Of a DNA stretch of 59,742 nucleotides, positions 24,867 to 33,837 are shown piece after piece. Source of the DNA: Mesorhizobium sp. L2C084A000 (GTDB taxonomy: Bacteria > Pseudomonadota > Alphaproteobacteria > Rhizobiales > Rhizobiaceae); NCBI RefSeq assembly GCF_000502875.1, contig NZ_AYWX01000012.1:23862-83603 (forward strand). Direction: 5' to 3'. The translations under genes and the position numbers were made by a program. Below the pieces are notes generated by a model. That model did no database searches. It was not told the origin of the DNA and worked only from the letters and a program-made list of their open reading frames with translations. Position 1 is the stretch's first letter; every line of letters begins with the position of its first letter.

Positions 24867-24912
24867 GACGGCGTGCAAGCCATCTCCCGGAAAAATTCTG
24901 CGTCGAAGGAGA

Positions 24913-25611
24913 CTAGTTGTGATTGGAGAGCAAGACGTCCTTGGCTTCGTTAATCCGCGCCGCCAGGAAAGACGTGCCGCCGACATCGGGGTGCAGGCGC
25001 TGCATCAGGCGGCGGTGCGCCTTGCGGACATCCGCCGCGGCGGCCCCCGCTTCAAGACCAAGGACCTTGTAGGCCTCCTCCTTAGTCATGGCGCCCGGAC
25101 CTGGCGCAACACCCAGCCCTTCGCCACCGTTCGTCTCAGCGTTTTTGCGCCAGACGGGAAATCTGCCGTCAAGATACGTCTCTAGCAGCTGTCGGCTCTC
25201 CGGATCGCCGGAGAGTTCGCGGTAGAGGTGTTGCAATTCCGCCAGCCCCATCGCGCCAAGCATCTTGCCTTCGTGGCGGCCAGCCAGGACCAGTCCTTCG
25301 AGGCCGCCGGTGTCGTGATCGAGTTCCATTTCCAATGCCGCTGTGCGCACCGTCGAGCGTTTGCCCGGTGCAAGCCCGGCCGGCTGGCGTTTCATGCGCA
25401 TGGAACCATACCAGGCAATTGCGCCGGTGAGAATCATGCCGCCGATGCCTTCCCGGCCGACCACAAGCACGGCGACGCCGACAAGTGCCAGAAGAGCCGG
25501 CCCGAGCGTTCGCAGCGTGCTCGCCAGTTTCGCCGGCTCGGCACGCAGAAAGATCGTCACCGCGCCGAGGAGCAGCAGAAGCAACGCTCCAAAAGCGATG
25601 ATCGCGCCCAT
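24913..25611 (-). CDS. Membrane-anchored J-domain protein
   Basis: This 232-residue protein has two N-terminal hydrophobic helices (AFGALLLLLLGAVTIFL and LLALVGVAVLVVG), a cytoplasmic middle and a C-terminal J-domain (EEAYKVLGLEAGAAAADVRK) that includes the HPD tripeptide in MQRLHPDVGGTS. The arrangement resembles Tim14/DjlC-type proteins that recruit DnaK to membranes. Its ATG overlaps the stop of the upstream VWA-like gene by one base (TAATG), so the two are translationally coupled and probably act together. Confidence 0.88.
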   Translation of the reverse strand: MGAIIAFGALLLLLLGAVTIFLRAEPAKLASTLRTLGPALLALVGVAVLVVGREGIGGMILTGAIAWYGSMRMKRQPAGLAPGKRSTVRTAALEMELDHDTGGLEGLVLAGRHEGKMLGAMGLAELQHLYRELSGDPESRQLLETYLDGRFPVWRKNAETNGGEGLGVAPGPGAMTKEEAYKVLGLEAGAAAADVRKAHRRLMQRLHPDVGGTSFLAARINEAKDVLLSNHN

Positions 25612-26342
25612 TATTTTCCGCCGCCCCGCAGATACTCGATCATCAGCCGGTCTTCCGGCCTGCCCCTGGCTTCGAGCGCCTTCAACCCGCCGGTCGCAAA
25701 CACGGCGACGGCCGAAAGCAGTCCTGCCAGGGTCGCGGCAGCCCGCCGATCAAATCTAAACCAAGCCCCCTTGGACAGCCGCGCAATCTCTTTGAACGCC
25801 TTTTCTGCGCCGGAATCATGGCTTTCCTGAAACACGAAGACGGGAACGCCATGAAGGCCGAGGCTGCCGGCCTTTTCGGCCAGATCGTCGATATTCTCTT
25901 CCATCGCGTCGCCGATGTAGACCAGCGCATTGACCTTGGCGGCCGCCGTCTGTTTCAACGCATGCGTCAGGACCTTGCCGATCTGGGTGTGGCCGCTGCG
26001 GCATTCGATCCGCGTCATCAGCTGCTTCAAGGCATTGGTGTCGCTCACGAAAGCGGACGAACGGCACTCGCCGAGACCACGAAAATAAACCAGTTGCACG
26101 CTGAGGGTTCCGGCCTTGCCGACAGCGTCGAACATCTGGCCCTGCAGCTCACAAGCCAGATCCCAGGTCGGCTGGCGGCTCATTGTTGCGTCGAGAGCAA
26201 GGATCAGCCTGCCCGAATCGGTCGCCGACGCGGCAAGTGTCCTCGCCTGACGAATGAAGGCGTCGATCTCGCCGGCGTTGGATTGAGGCTTGATCGGCGC
26301 AGGATTGGTCCCCGCTGGCACAGGCTGCTTCTTATCGCTCAT
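25611..26342 (-). CDS. VWA-like domain protein coupled to a J-domain gene
   Basis: From the ATG at 26342 this is a 243-residue soluble protein with a disordered Pro-rich start and a von Willebrand A-like fold. LILALDATMSRQPTWD resembles the first MIDAS strand (DxTxS), VNALVYIGDAMEEN supplies the later acidic site, and HGVPVFVFQESHD is the closing strand. The last about 40 residues include a hydrophobic helix (AATLAGLLSAVAVFATGGL). The frame is open to 26420, but MSDKK is the likelier start. It overlaps the J-domain gene by one base. Partner and role unknown. Confidence 0.7.
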   Translation of the reverse strand: MSDKKQPVPAGTNPAPIKPQSNAGEIDAFIRQARTLAASATDSGRLILALDATMSRQPTWDLACELQGQMFDAVGKAGTLSVQLVYFRGLGECRSSAFVSDTNALKQLMTRIECRSGHTQIGKVLTHALKQTAAAKVNALVYIGDAMEENIDDLAEKAGSLGLHGVPVFVFQESHDSGAEKAFKEIARLSKGAWFRFDRRAAATLAGLLSAVAVFATGGLKALEARGRPEDRLMIEYLRGGGK

Positions 26343-26351
26343 GAAAAACAA

Positions 26352-26389
26352 GATGTGGCGTTGCCACATCGCTTGCAAGCCCCACATCG
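26352..26389 (-). promoter_or_regulatory. Cluster of CCACATC boxes upstream of the VWA-like gene
   Basis: GATGTGGC-GTT-GCCACATC is a perfect 8-bp-arm palindrome (26352-26370). A third CCACATCG copy (26382-26389) repeats the second (26364-26371) at 18-bp spacing, with the palindrome CTTGCAAG between them. The boxes begin 9 bp upstream of the start codon. They look like an operator array for an unidentified regulator. Confidence 0.4.
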
Positions 26390-26426
26390 GGCAGTGCAAA
26401 GGGCCAGGCGGTGATGCCACCTGGGG

Positions 26427-26864
26427 TCAGAGCAGACCGAGATCGGCCAGCTCGCGCCTGAGTTTCGGCGGCATCTCGATCAATCCGGCCTTGCCCTTAC
26501 CCAGATCGAGCGGCGCGTCCGCCGGCTTCAGGTAGCGCCAGCCCTGAAAAGCCCGGCGTGGCTGCCAGTCGGTGCGTACAACCTCGGGGTCGAGTATCAG
26601 ATGGCAACGGCCTATGCCTTCACTGTCGGTGAACGGCCGGATTTCGGTGATCAACTGGCGGCACTGCACATTGCCTTTGATCACCCAATAGAGCGAACCG
26701 CCATCGGTAACCTCGGCGCCGCGCGTCGGCATCATACGGGTGGTGTGATACTGCTCGACCGGCTCACCGGCGCGCCGCCGCTCGTCGAGGCGGAAGGCGA
26801 TCCACTCTTCGAGATCCTCGACGCTGTCGCAGCCGACACAGAGTTTTATGAGATTGAGAGACAT
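26427..26864 (-). CDS. DUF1489 family protein
   Basis: This 145-residue conserved alphaproteobacterial protein of unknown function begins MSLNLIKLCVGCDSVEDLEEW. It carries the diagnostic TRMMPTRGAEVTDGGSLYWV and KGNVQCRQLITEIRPF blocks and ends PKLRRELADLGLL. There is no signal peptide or membrane helix. It is a single gene on the minus strand, with 84 bp before the VWA-like gene downstream. Confidence 0.85.
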   Translation of the reverse strand: MSLNLIKLCVGCDSVEDLEEWIAFRLDERRRAGEPVEQYHTTRMMPTRGAEVTDGGSLYWVIKGNVQCRQLITEIRPFTDSEGIGRCHLILDPEVVRTDWQPRRAFQGWRYLKPADAPLDLGKGKAGLIEMPPKLRRELADLGLL

Positions 26865-26940
26865 CGCTTAAGGTTAGTCCTGCACGCGAACGCGTCAACG
26901 ACCGGATCGACTTCTCCACAGTGGCGGTTTAGGCCAGCCT

Positions 26941-28344
26941 TCAGCACTCCACGACGTTGACTGCAAGCCCGCCAAGGCTGGTTTCCTTGTACTTCTCGTT
27001 CATGTCGAGGCCGGTCTGGCGCATGGTCTCGATCGCCGCATCGAGCGGTACGAAATGGATGCCGTCGCCCTTGATGGCCAGCGACGCGGCCGTCACCGCC
27101 TTGACCGCGCCCAGCGCATTGCGCTCGATGCACGGCACCTGAACCAGACCACCAACCGGATCGCAGGTCATGCCGAGATGATGTTCGAGCGCGATCTCGG
27201 CGGCATTCTCGACCTGCTCGGGCGTGCCGCCCATGACGGCGCACAGGCCGGCCGCCGCCATCGCCGACGCGGAGCCTACCTCACCCTGGCAGCCGACCTC
27301 GGCGCCCGAGATCGATGCGTTGGTCTTGATGATGCCGCCAACGGCGGCAGCCGTCAGCAGGAAATCACGAATGCTCGGCTGGTCCGCCTCGGGATGGAAA
27401 TGCAGCCAGTAACGCAGCACCGCCGGCAGCGTGCCGGCAGCGCCATTGGTCGGCGCGGTGACGACGCGGCCGCCGGCGGCATTTTCCTCGTTCACGGCCA
27501 TGGCGTAGATCGACAGCCAGTCATTGGCGAGCAGGGGATTGGGCTTGTTCTGCTGCCACTGCTCCTGCAGCTTGTCGTGCAGCATGCGGGCACGCCGGCG
27601 CACCTTCAACCCGCCCGGCATGATGCCATCCTGCGACAGGCCACGGTCGATGCAGCCCTTCATGGCGCTCCAGATACCGTCGAGGCCGGCGTCGAGCTCC
27701 TCGCGCGTCATCTGTGTCTCCTCGTTGACGCGTTTCATGTCGGCGATGGAAAGGCCGCTTTTGCCGGCCATGGCCAGCATCTCGACCGCATTCTTGAACG
27801 GATAAGGCACTTTCTTGCCTTCGGTTGTCACCGAACCCTTGGCTTTCATCCGCTGCAGCTCTTCTTCGGAAACCACGAAGCCGCCGCCGATCGAATAATA
27901 GATGCGCTTGAGCAGCAGGCGGCCGCCGGAATCATAGGCGTAGAACGCCATGCCGTTGGCGTGACCGGTGAGCGGCGTCTTGCGATCCAGCACCAGATCG
28001 GTGGCCGGATCGAAGCGATACGAGGGATGGCCGGGCGGCGAAATGCGCTTTTCGGCGGCGATGCGGCCGGCAATGCCATCGGCCTGGTCGGGATCGACCG
28101 TCTGCGGCGTCAGACCGGCAAGGCCGAGCATGACGGCGCGATCACTGCCGTGGCCGATGCCGGTGTAGGCGAGTGACCCGTGCAGGCTCGCGCCAAGCCG
28201 GTCAACCTTGACGCCCGCCGGACGCGGCCAGTCATTTCCCGCGACCTCGTCGAGAAACCGCGCAGCGGCGGTCATCGGCCCCATCGTGTGCGAACTCGAG
28301 GGTCCTATGCCGATCTTGAACAGGTCGAAAACCGAAAGGAACAC
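26941..28344 (-). CDS. sdaA: L-serine ammonia-lyase (iron-sulfur-dependent)
   Basis: SdaA deaminates L-serine to pyruvate using a [4Fe-4S] cluster. The 467 residues from the GTG at 28344 (AGGAG 10 bases upstream) start FLSVFDLFKIGIGPSSSHTM, the substrate-loop signature of the beta domain. The C-terminal alpha domain holds GCQGEVGSASAMAAAGLCAV and TCDPVGGLVQVPC, whose cysteines bind the cluster. It is a single-chain type-I enzyme of normal length. No partner gene is adjacent. Confidence 0.94.
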   Translation of the reverse strand: MFLSVFDLFKIGIGPSSSHTMGPMTAAARFLDEVAGNDWPRPAGVKVDRLGASLHGSLAYTGIGHGSDRAVMLGLAGLTPQTVDPDQADGIAGRIAAEKRISPPGHPSYRFDPATDLVLDRKTPLTGHANGMAFYAYDSGGRLLLKRIYYSIGGGFVVSEEELQRMKAKGSVTTEGKKVPYPFKNAVEMLAMAGKSGLSIADMKRVNEETQMTREELDAGLDGIWSAMKGCIDRGLSQDGIMPGGLKVRRRARMLHDKLQEQWQQNKPNPLLANDWLSIYAMAVNEENAAGGRVVTAPTNGAAGTLPAVLRYWLHFHPEADQPSIRDFLLTAAAVGGIIKTNASISGAEVGCQGEVGSASAMAAAGLCAVMGGTPEQVENAAEIALEHHLGMTCDPVGGLVQVPCIERNALGAVKAVTAASLAIKGDGIHFVPLDAAIETMRQTGLDMNEKYKETSLGGLAVNVVEC

Positions 28345-28522
28345 GCGGCGTAGTCTCCTGGCGTCAGGTCGAGGACTATATATAGGAATTCCCACGATGT
28401 TTCCGCTCTTTTGGAAATCGCGGCGCTGCACCCGCCGACCTTGTTTGCTCCGGCAGCGACATTGGTACGATCGCTGTATGCGGACATCGAAGCGATCGCG
28501 CTGAATGTGATAAATTCAGGCC

Positions 28523-29236
28523 ATGGGCGATTCCCTCGATCTTTCGACAGCCGATCTCGCGGCGCTGGCCTTCTTCCTCGTCGCGTGGCTGCTGCACACG
28601 TTTGCCTCCGACGGCAAGCTGGTCAGCCGCGTGTCGCTGACGACGGCGATGAATGCACAGCGGCAAGCCTGGATGCGGACCATGGCCGAGCGCGAGATCC
28701 GCATCGTCGACACCGCCATCATGAGCGGGCTGCAGCAAGGCACCGCCTTCTTCGCCTCCAGCTCGCTGATCGCCATCGGCGGCTGCTTTGCCTTGCTCGG
28801 CGCGTCCGACCGGGTTCTTGAAGTGCTCAGCGACCTGCCCCTGGGCGGCGCGCCGTCGCGCGCGGCCTTCCAGATAAAGGTGTTCGGGCTGGTGCTGATC
28901 CTGGCGTTTTCGTTCTTCAAATTCGGCTGGGCATACCGGCTGTTCAACTATTGCACGATCCTGATCGGCGCCGTGCCGATCCCGCATGGCGAAGCCTCAC
29001 GCAATCCGGTCACCGAAACGGCGGTGTGGCGTGCGGCACAAATGAACATGCTGGCCGGAAAGCACTTCAACTCCGGCCTGCGCGGCGTGTTCTTCTCGAT
29101 CGGTTATCTCGGCTGGTTCGTCGACCCCATGGTGTTCGTCTTGTCGACGCTGTTGCTGCTGGCGGTGCTGGTGCGGCGCCAGTTCTTCTCGGCCGCCAGG
29201 CAGGCGGTGATCGGTCAGCCGCCTGGAAAAGGCTGA
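28523..29236 (+). CDS. DUF599 family membrane protein
   Basis: This 237-residue protein has about four membrane helices (LAALAFFLVAWLLHTFAS, FASSSLIAIGGCFALLG, VFGLVLILAFSFFKFGWAY, VFVLSTLLLLAVLV). It carries the DUF599 hallmark RIVDTAIMSGLQQGTAFFAS and a conserved NMLAGKHFNSGLRGVFFSIG loop. No function is established. Its last 22 bases overlap the convergent ydcF-like gene. Confidence 0.85.
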   Translation: MGDSLDLSTADLAALAFFLVAWLLHTFASDGKLVSRVSLTTAMNAQRQAWMRTMAEREIRIVDTAIMSGLQQGTAFFASSSLIAIGGCFALLGASDRVLEVLSDLPLGGAPSRAAFQIKVFGLVLILAFSFFKFGWAYRLFNYCTILIGAVPIPHGEASRNPVTETAVWRAAQMNMLAGKHFNSGLRGVFFSIGYLGWFVDPMVFVLSTLLLLAVLVRRQFFSAARQAVIGQPPGKG

Positions 29237-30006
29237 TCGATCCGGCCTGACAGCCAGTAGGCAAAAAGCCCGATCCATTCGCGGATGGCCATGGTGGTGG
29301 CCTGCAGCGAATCGGCTGGATTGTCGCGGAATAGCCCGATGCCTTCTTTGCCCGAGGTGCGATAGTCGACCGGCCAAGGAACGGTGGCGAAGCCGGCCTT
29401 GTCGAACAGCGCCTTGGCGCGCGGCATATGGAAGGCCGAGGTCACCAGCAGCCAGGTCTCGCCGGGCTTCGGCGTGACCAACTCCTTGGTGAAGACCGCG
29501 TTCTCATAGGTGTTGCGGGACTTGTTCTCCAGGATCAGACGATCGGCGGCCACGCCAAGCGCGGTGAGCAGGCGCGGCGCGGTTGCGGCATCGCCCTCGC
29601 CATCGAGAAACAACGCGCCGGTGCCGCCGGAGACGACCACCTTGGCGGTGGGAAAGCGCCGGGCCAGAACTGCGGTCTCGACCATCCGATCTCCGCTGCT
29701 GTTCAACTCATAGCCGCCGCGCGCCAGATTGATGGCGCCCTCGAAGCCGCCGCCGAGCACGACGATGCCGTCGACCTTTGCCGGCAGCGGCGGGCGCGCG
29801 AAGCGCTCTTCCAGCGGATTGAGCATCATGGCGCCGAGCGACGTCCACGCTGACAGCGCAAGGACCAGAAATGCCAGCACGCTGCCGGTAGCCGCCAGCC
29901 GCCGGCGCCCGATCATGGCCGCGAGCAATCCCGCCAGCAGCAGAAAGATCGCCAGGTTCAGCGGCTGGATGAAGAACCAAAAGATCTTGGACAGGTAGAA
30001 GAACAT
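29215..30006 (-). CDS. YdcF/ElyC family protein (DUF218)
   Basis: This 263-residue envelope protein has two N-terminal helices (FWFFIQPLNLAIFLLLAGL, ATGSVLAFLVLALSAW) and a DUF218 domain: DGIVVLGGGFEGAINLARG, AKVVVSGGTGALFLDGEGD, ENKSRNTYENAVF and TWLLVTSAFHMPRAKALF. SanA/ElyC relatives affect envelope precursor metabolism and barrier function. The exact substrate is unknown. It converges on and slightly overlaps the DUF599 gene. Confidence 0.9.
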   Translation of the reverse strand: MFFYLSKIFWFFIQPLNLAIFLLLAGLLAAMIGRRRLAATGSVLAFLVLALSAWTSLGAMMLNPLEERFARPPLPAKVDGIVVLGGGFEGAINLARGGYELNSSGDRMVETAVLARRFPTAKVVVSGGTGALFLDGEGDAATAPRLLTALGVAADRLILENKSRNTYENAVFTKELVTPKPGETWLLVTSAFHMPRAKALFDKAGFATVPWPVDYRTSGKEGIGLFRDNPADSLQATTMAIREWIGLFAYWLSGRIDQPFPGG

Positions 30007-30069
30007 CGCTCACCCCATTGCAGCGCCGCGCGGGCGTGCGCGCTCAAAGGACGCTAACACTTTGATTTT

Positions 30070-30114
30070 GCGCAGGATCCTTCCGAAAATCGATTCGACT
30101 TTCAGGGCATGCGC
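30070..30114. repeat. Degenerate palindromic repeat between gatA and the ydcF-like gene
   Basis: GCGCAGGATCC...GGGCATGCGC forms imperfect outer arms around TTCCGAAAATCG, resembling the dispersed Rhizobiales palindrome family also seen elsewhere in this window. It fills much of the 124-bp gap, which holds no gene. Confidence 0.4.
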
Positions 30115-30130
30115 TAGACGAGCGACGTCC

Positions 30131-31696
30131 CTACCACCACTTCTCCGGCTGGAACGTGCCTGCGGCCTGCTCGATGACGGCAGCGGTCTGGAACAGGGTT
30201 TCCTCATCGAACGGCCGGCCGATCAGCTGCAGGCCGAGCGGCAGGCCCTTGGCGTCGAGCCCGGCGGGCACAGCGATGCCCGGCAGGCCCGCCATGTTCA
30301 CAGTGACGGTGAAGATGTCGTTCAGGTACATCTTGACCGGATCGGCAGCCATGTCCTCGTCGGCGATGCCGAAGGCGGCGGACGGCGTTGCCGGGGTCAG
30401 GATGACATCGACGCCGGCGGCGAAGACAGTCTCGAAATCCCGCTTGATCAGATTGCGCACCTTCTGCGCCTGCAGATAGTAGGCGTCGTAATAGCCGGCC
30501 GACAGCACATAGGTGCCGATCATGATGCGGCGCTTGACCTCGCGGCCGAAACCCGCGGCGCGGGTCTTCTCATACATGTCGACGATATCCTTGCCCGGCA
30601 CGCGCAAGCCGTAGCGGACGCCATCATAGCGGGCGAGGTTGGACGAAGCCTCGGCCGGCGCCACGATGTAATAGGCGGGCAGCGCGTATTTCGTATGCGG
30701 CAGGGAAATGTCGACGATCTCGGCGCCGGCGTCCTTCAGCCAGGCAATGCCCTTCTGCCACAGCGCTTCGATCTCTTCGGGCATGCCGTCGACGCGGTAT
30801 TCCCTGGGAATGCCGACCTTCATGCCCTTGATCGGCTTGCCGATCACCGCCTCATAATCCGGCACCGGCCGGTCGACCGACGTCGTGTCCTTCGGATCGA
30901 CAGAGGCCATCGATTTCAACAGGATCGCGGCATCGCGTACGTCGCGCGCGATCGGGCCGGCCTGGTCGAGCGACGAGGCGAACGCGACGATACCCCAGCG
31001 TGAGCAGCGGCCATAGGTCGGCTTGATGCCGACCGTCCCGGTGAAGGCGGCCGGCTGGCGGATCGAGCCGCCAGTGTCCGTCGCGGTCGCGCCGGCGCAC
31101 AGGAAGGCGGAGACTGCCGTGGCCGACCCGCCAGAAGAGCCACCCGGCACCAACTGCGCATTGTCCAGGCTGCGCACGGTCCTCGTGCCGCCGGCCGAAA
31201 CGAAGCCGCCGTCGCCCTGATGCGTCGTGGGCATCACCGCAGTATCGAGGCGCGAGCGCCGCCACGGATTGATGACCGGGCCATAGTAGGACGTCTCGTT
31301 GGACGAGCCCATGGCGAACTCGTCCATGTTGAGTTTGCCGAGCATAACGGCGCCGTCGGCCCACAGATTTGACGTAACGGTCGATTCGTAGCGCGGCTTG
31401 AACCCGTCGAGCACATGGCTGCAAGCCTGCGTGTGGACGCCTTCGGTGCCGAACAGGTCCTTGATCCCCAACGGAATGCCTTCCAGCGCACCGCCCTCGC
31501 CCTTGACCAGCCTGGCGTCGGACGCCTTGGCCATGTCGCGCGCCTTGTCGCCGGTCACGGCGACATAGGCATTGAGCGCCGGATTGGCGCGCTCGATAGC
31601 GCCGAGATAGGCCTCGGTGATCTCGGTCGCGGTGATTTCCTTGTCGCGCAGCTTGGCGCGGGCCTGTGAAATCGTCAGCTGGGTCAGGTCGCTCAT
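30131..31696 (-). CDS. gatA: Asp-tRNA(Asn)/Glu-tRNA(Gln) amidotransferase subunit A
   Basis: GatA is the glutaminase subunit of GatCAB, which converts Glu-tRNA(Gln) and Asp-tRNA(Asn) to their amidated forms. The 521 residues (start MSDLTQLTISQARA at 31696) carry the amidase signature with the Ser-cisSer-Lys triad in IPLGIKDLFGTEGV and GGSSGGSATAVSAFLCAGAT (TATDTGGSIRQPA). Its ATG overlaps the acetyltransferase stop by one base. gatB is not in the window. Confidence 0.97.
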   Translation of the reverse strand: MSDLTQLTISQARAKLRDKEITATEITEAYLGAIERANPALNAYVAVTGDKARDMAKASDARLVKGEGGALEGIPLGIKDLFGTEGVHTQACSHVLDGFKPRYESTVTSNLWADGAVMLGKLNMDEFAMGSSNETSYYGPVINPWRRSRLDTAVMPTTHQGDGGFVSAGGTRTVRSLDNAQLVPGGSSGGSATAVSAFLCAGATATDTGGSIRQPAAFTGTVGIKPTYGRCSRWGIVAFASSLDQAGPIARDVRDAAILLKSMASVDPKDTTSVDRPVPDYEAVIGKPIKGMKVGIPREYRVDGMPEEIEALWQKGIAWLKDAGAEIVDISLPHTKYALPAYYIVAPAEASSNLARYDGVRYGLRVPGKDIVDMYEKTRAAGFGREVKRRIMIGTYVLSAGYYDAYYLQAQKVRNLIKRDFETVFAAGVDVILTPATPSAAFGIADEDMAADPVKMYLNDIFTVTVNMAGLPGIAVPAGLDAKGLPLGLQLIGRPFDEETLFQTAAVIEQAAGTFQPEKWW

Positions 31697-32151
31697 CAAA
31701 GGCTCTTTTCGTAAAACACCGACCACTCAGAATCGGGGTAATCCAGCACCGGGCCGCAGCGCGAAAACCCGGCGCGTTCGTAGACTGTCCACGCCGCGGG
31801 ATGACGATCGCCCGTCTCCAGCACCAGGCGCTTCAGCCCCTCGTTGCGCGCCAGCGATTCGACCCGCTCAACGATTTTCGCGCCGATCTTCTGCCCGCGA
31901 TGCGACGGCCTGATATACATGCGCTTGACCTCGCCAATGGCGCCGTCATGACGCTTCAGCGCGCCGCAGCCAATGGCCAGGCCATTATCGCGGGCGATGA
32001 AAACCGTCGTGTCCTCACCGGCCATCTGCTCGACCGTCAAATGGTAGCAATGCTCCGGCGGCGTCAGTTCGAGCAAGGTCTCGTTGAGTTCCGTGACCAG
32101 CCTGCGCACGTCGTCCTGGAGCGGCTTCTCAATGGCGATCTCGATTGCCAT
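31696..32151 (-). CDS. GNAT family N-acetyltransferase inside the gat operon
   Basis: This 151-residue protein has a full GNAT fold: TTVFIARDNGLAIGCGALKR (strands 2-4), VKRMYIRPSHRGQKIGAKIV (acetyl-CoA pyrophosphate loop R/QxxGxG/A-like) and LKRLVLETGDRHPAAWTVYE followed by RAGFSRCGPV. It lies 8 bp after gatC and overlaps gatA by one base, so it is coupled into the operon. The acyl acceptor is unknown, though the position suggests a link to tRNA or amino-acid modification. Confidence 0.9.
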   Translation of the reverse strand: MAIEIAIEKPLQDDVRRLVTELNETLLELTPPEHCYHLTVEQMAGEDTTVFIARDNGLAIGCGALKRHDGAIGEVKRMYIRPSHRGQKIGAKIVERVESLARNEGLKRLVLETGDRHPAAWTVYERAGFSRCGPVLDYPDSEWSVFYEKSL

Positions 32152-32159
32152 CGGCCGGT

Positions 32160-32447
32160 TTACTCCACGACCTTCGGCACGAGGAAGAAATTCTCTTCGG
32201 TCGCCGGCGCGTTAGCGACGATGTCGGCCGCCTTGCCGCCGTCGGTGACGACATCGCTGCGCTTCTTCATGTCCATCGGCGTCACCGAGGTCATTGGTTC
32301 GACACCGGAAACATCGACCTCGTTCAGCTGCTCGACGAAGCCCAGAATGGCGTTCAGCTCGCCGGTCATCCGTTCGGCGTCTTCTTCGCTCACCGCGATG
32401 CGGGCGAGATGCGCGACGCGCTTCACTGTCTGAAGATCTACGGACAT
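32160..32447 (-). CDS. gatC: Asp-tRNA(Asn)/Glu-tRNA(Gln) amidotransferase subunit C
   Basis: GatC stabilises the GatA-GatB complex. The 95 residues start MSVDLQTVKRVAHLARIAVS and contain VDVSGVEPMTSVTPM and the C-terminal ATEENFFLVPKVVE, all characteristic. The frame is open to 32507, but the ATG at 32447 matches the family start. It is the first gene of gatC-GNAT-gatA. Confidence 0.95.
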   Translation of the reverse strand: MSVDLQTVKRVAHLARIAVSEEDAERMTGELNAILGFVEQLNEVDVSGVEPMTSVTPMDMKKRSDVVTDGGKAADIVANAPATEENFFLVPKVVE

Positions 32448-32565
32448 GTTTTTGCCTCGGGGAAAACCAGTTCGGGCTATAGCGGCGCCGCGCGCGCTGC
32501 GCAACATGCATCGTGCGAGAGACCAGGCTGTGCCGGCGGCCCGCTCGTGGGCCCTCAGAATACGT

Positions 32566-32982
32566 CTATGGCAGAGCCACGCCTTCGCACAGATAGTAGC
32601 TGCCGCTGTTGCCGCTTGCTTCGCTTTCGTCGTCGACGGGCCGAACCGACACGAGATCGATCTGCTTGGCGTTCATTTGCGTCACGGAGAGAACGTCGGG
32701 AAAGACATAACCCGGTTCCTGGCAGATGGCCGTCACCGCCCAGCTCGGCGAAGCCGTGGCCTTGCTGATCTGCAGAAACTCGCAATTGTATTCGACGCTC
32801 TGCAGGCCGTGCGCCGAAAGCACGATGTTCCCTGCGTCGATCAGCGTTTGCAGCGTGTCCTTTTTGGCCTGTTTGCAAAGCTCCTCGGATTGCAGGTAGA
32901 CGCCCTCGATGAAATCATTCGCGGCGAGCGCGGGCGACGCCGCGACCAACATCGATACACAAAGAGATTTCCTCAAAGCCAT
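32566..32982 (-). CDS. Secreted hypothetical protein
   Basis: I do not recognise this 138-residue protein. It has a signal peptide (MALRKSLCVSMLVAASPALA) followed by a small domain with four cysteines in LCKQ, YNCEF, AICQ and YLCEG, consistent with two periplasmic disulfides. It is transcribed alone on the minus strand between the UPF0173 hydrolase and gatC, with a 118-bp gap before gatC. Codon use looks like that of its neighbours. Confidence 0.7.
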   Translation of the reverse strand: MALRKSLCVSMLVAASPALAANDFIEGVYLQSEELCKQAKKDTLQTLIDAGNIVLSAHGLQSVEYNCEFLQISKATASPSWAVTAICQEPGYVFPDVLSVTQMNAKQIDLVSVRPVDDESEASGNSGSYYLCEGVALP

Positions 32983-33006
32983 GGTTTCATTCCGCTTTAG
33001 CTGTGC

Positions 33007-33714
33007 CTAGATCGTAATCGTCTCACCGATGTCAGGCAATGCCACCGTCACGCCGGACCCTTCCATGCCGGCCCCGAACTTGTCGGCGGTCGGGTCGATC
33101 ATCGGAAACGTGCCGAAGTGACAGGGAACCACGGTGTCGAATTTGAAGAAGCGCCGGCAGGCAAGTGCAGCCACCGCGCCGCCCATGGTGAAGCGGTCGC
33201 CGATCGGCACCAGGCCGACCTTGGGTTCATGCAACTCGTTGATCAGCGCCATGTCGGAGAAGATGTCGGTGTCGCCCATGTGATAGAGCGTCTTGTCTTC
33301 CGGGAAATGCAGGACGAGGCCGCCCGGATTGCCGAGATAGGTGTTCTGGCCGCCCTCGCCGGGGAACGAGGATGAGTGCAGCGCCTGGACAAAAGTGGTG
33401 GTGAAGCTGCCGCAATCGACGGTGCCGCCGATGTTGCCCGGGTTGATCTTCTTGTCGCTGACACCCTTGCCGACCAGATACATGCAGATCTCGAAATTGG
33501 CGACCAATTGGGCGCCGCTTTTGCCGAGCACTTCCACGGCGCCGCTGATGTGGTCGCTATGGCCATGCGTCAGCAGCACATGCGTGATCCCCTCGGCCGG
33601 TCCCTCCCAGCCGCCCGTCCAGGACGGATTGCCGATCAGATAGGGATCGATGAGGATCTTGGCATCAGCGGTCTCGATGCGAAAGGCCGAGTGGCCGTAC
33701 CAGGTCAGTTTCAT
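33007..33714 (-). CDS. UPF0173 metal-dependent hydrolase (metallo-beta-lactamase fold)
   Basis: This 235-residue protein of the UPF0173 group has the metallo-beta-lactamase motifs THGHSDHISG (HxHxDH), ALHSSSFPGEGG, YHMGDTDIFSD and VVPCHFGTFP. It starts MKLTWYGHSAFRIETADAKI, which is very typical. It is a cytoplasmic zinc hydrolase of unknown substrate. It is divergent from ruvX with about 120 bp between them. Confidence 0.92.
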   Translation of the reverse strand: MKLTWYGHSAFRIETADAKILIDPYLIGNPSWTGGWEGPAEGITHVLLTHGHSDHISGAVEVLGKSGAQLVANFEICMYLVGKGVSDKKINPGNIGGTVDCGSFTTTFVQALHSSSFPGEGGQNTYLGNPGGLVLHFPEDKTLYHMGDTDIFSDMALINELHEPKVGLVPIGDRFTMGGAVAALACRRFFKFDTVVPCHFGTFPMIDPTADKFGAGMEGSGVTVALPDIGETITI

Positions 33715-33837
33715 GAATGCATTCCTCGATTTTTATCTTGCCAAAGGATAGAACGCCGACGGCCCGGAGATCAAAGGGTTACTGTGTCCGCCACGCGTTT
33801 GACAAAACACGTGGTGGTGAAAGGCGAAGGACGGCCG

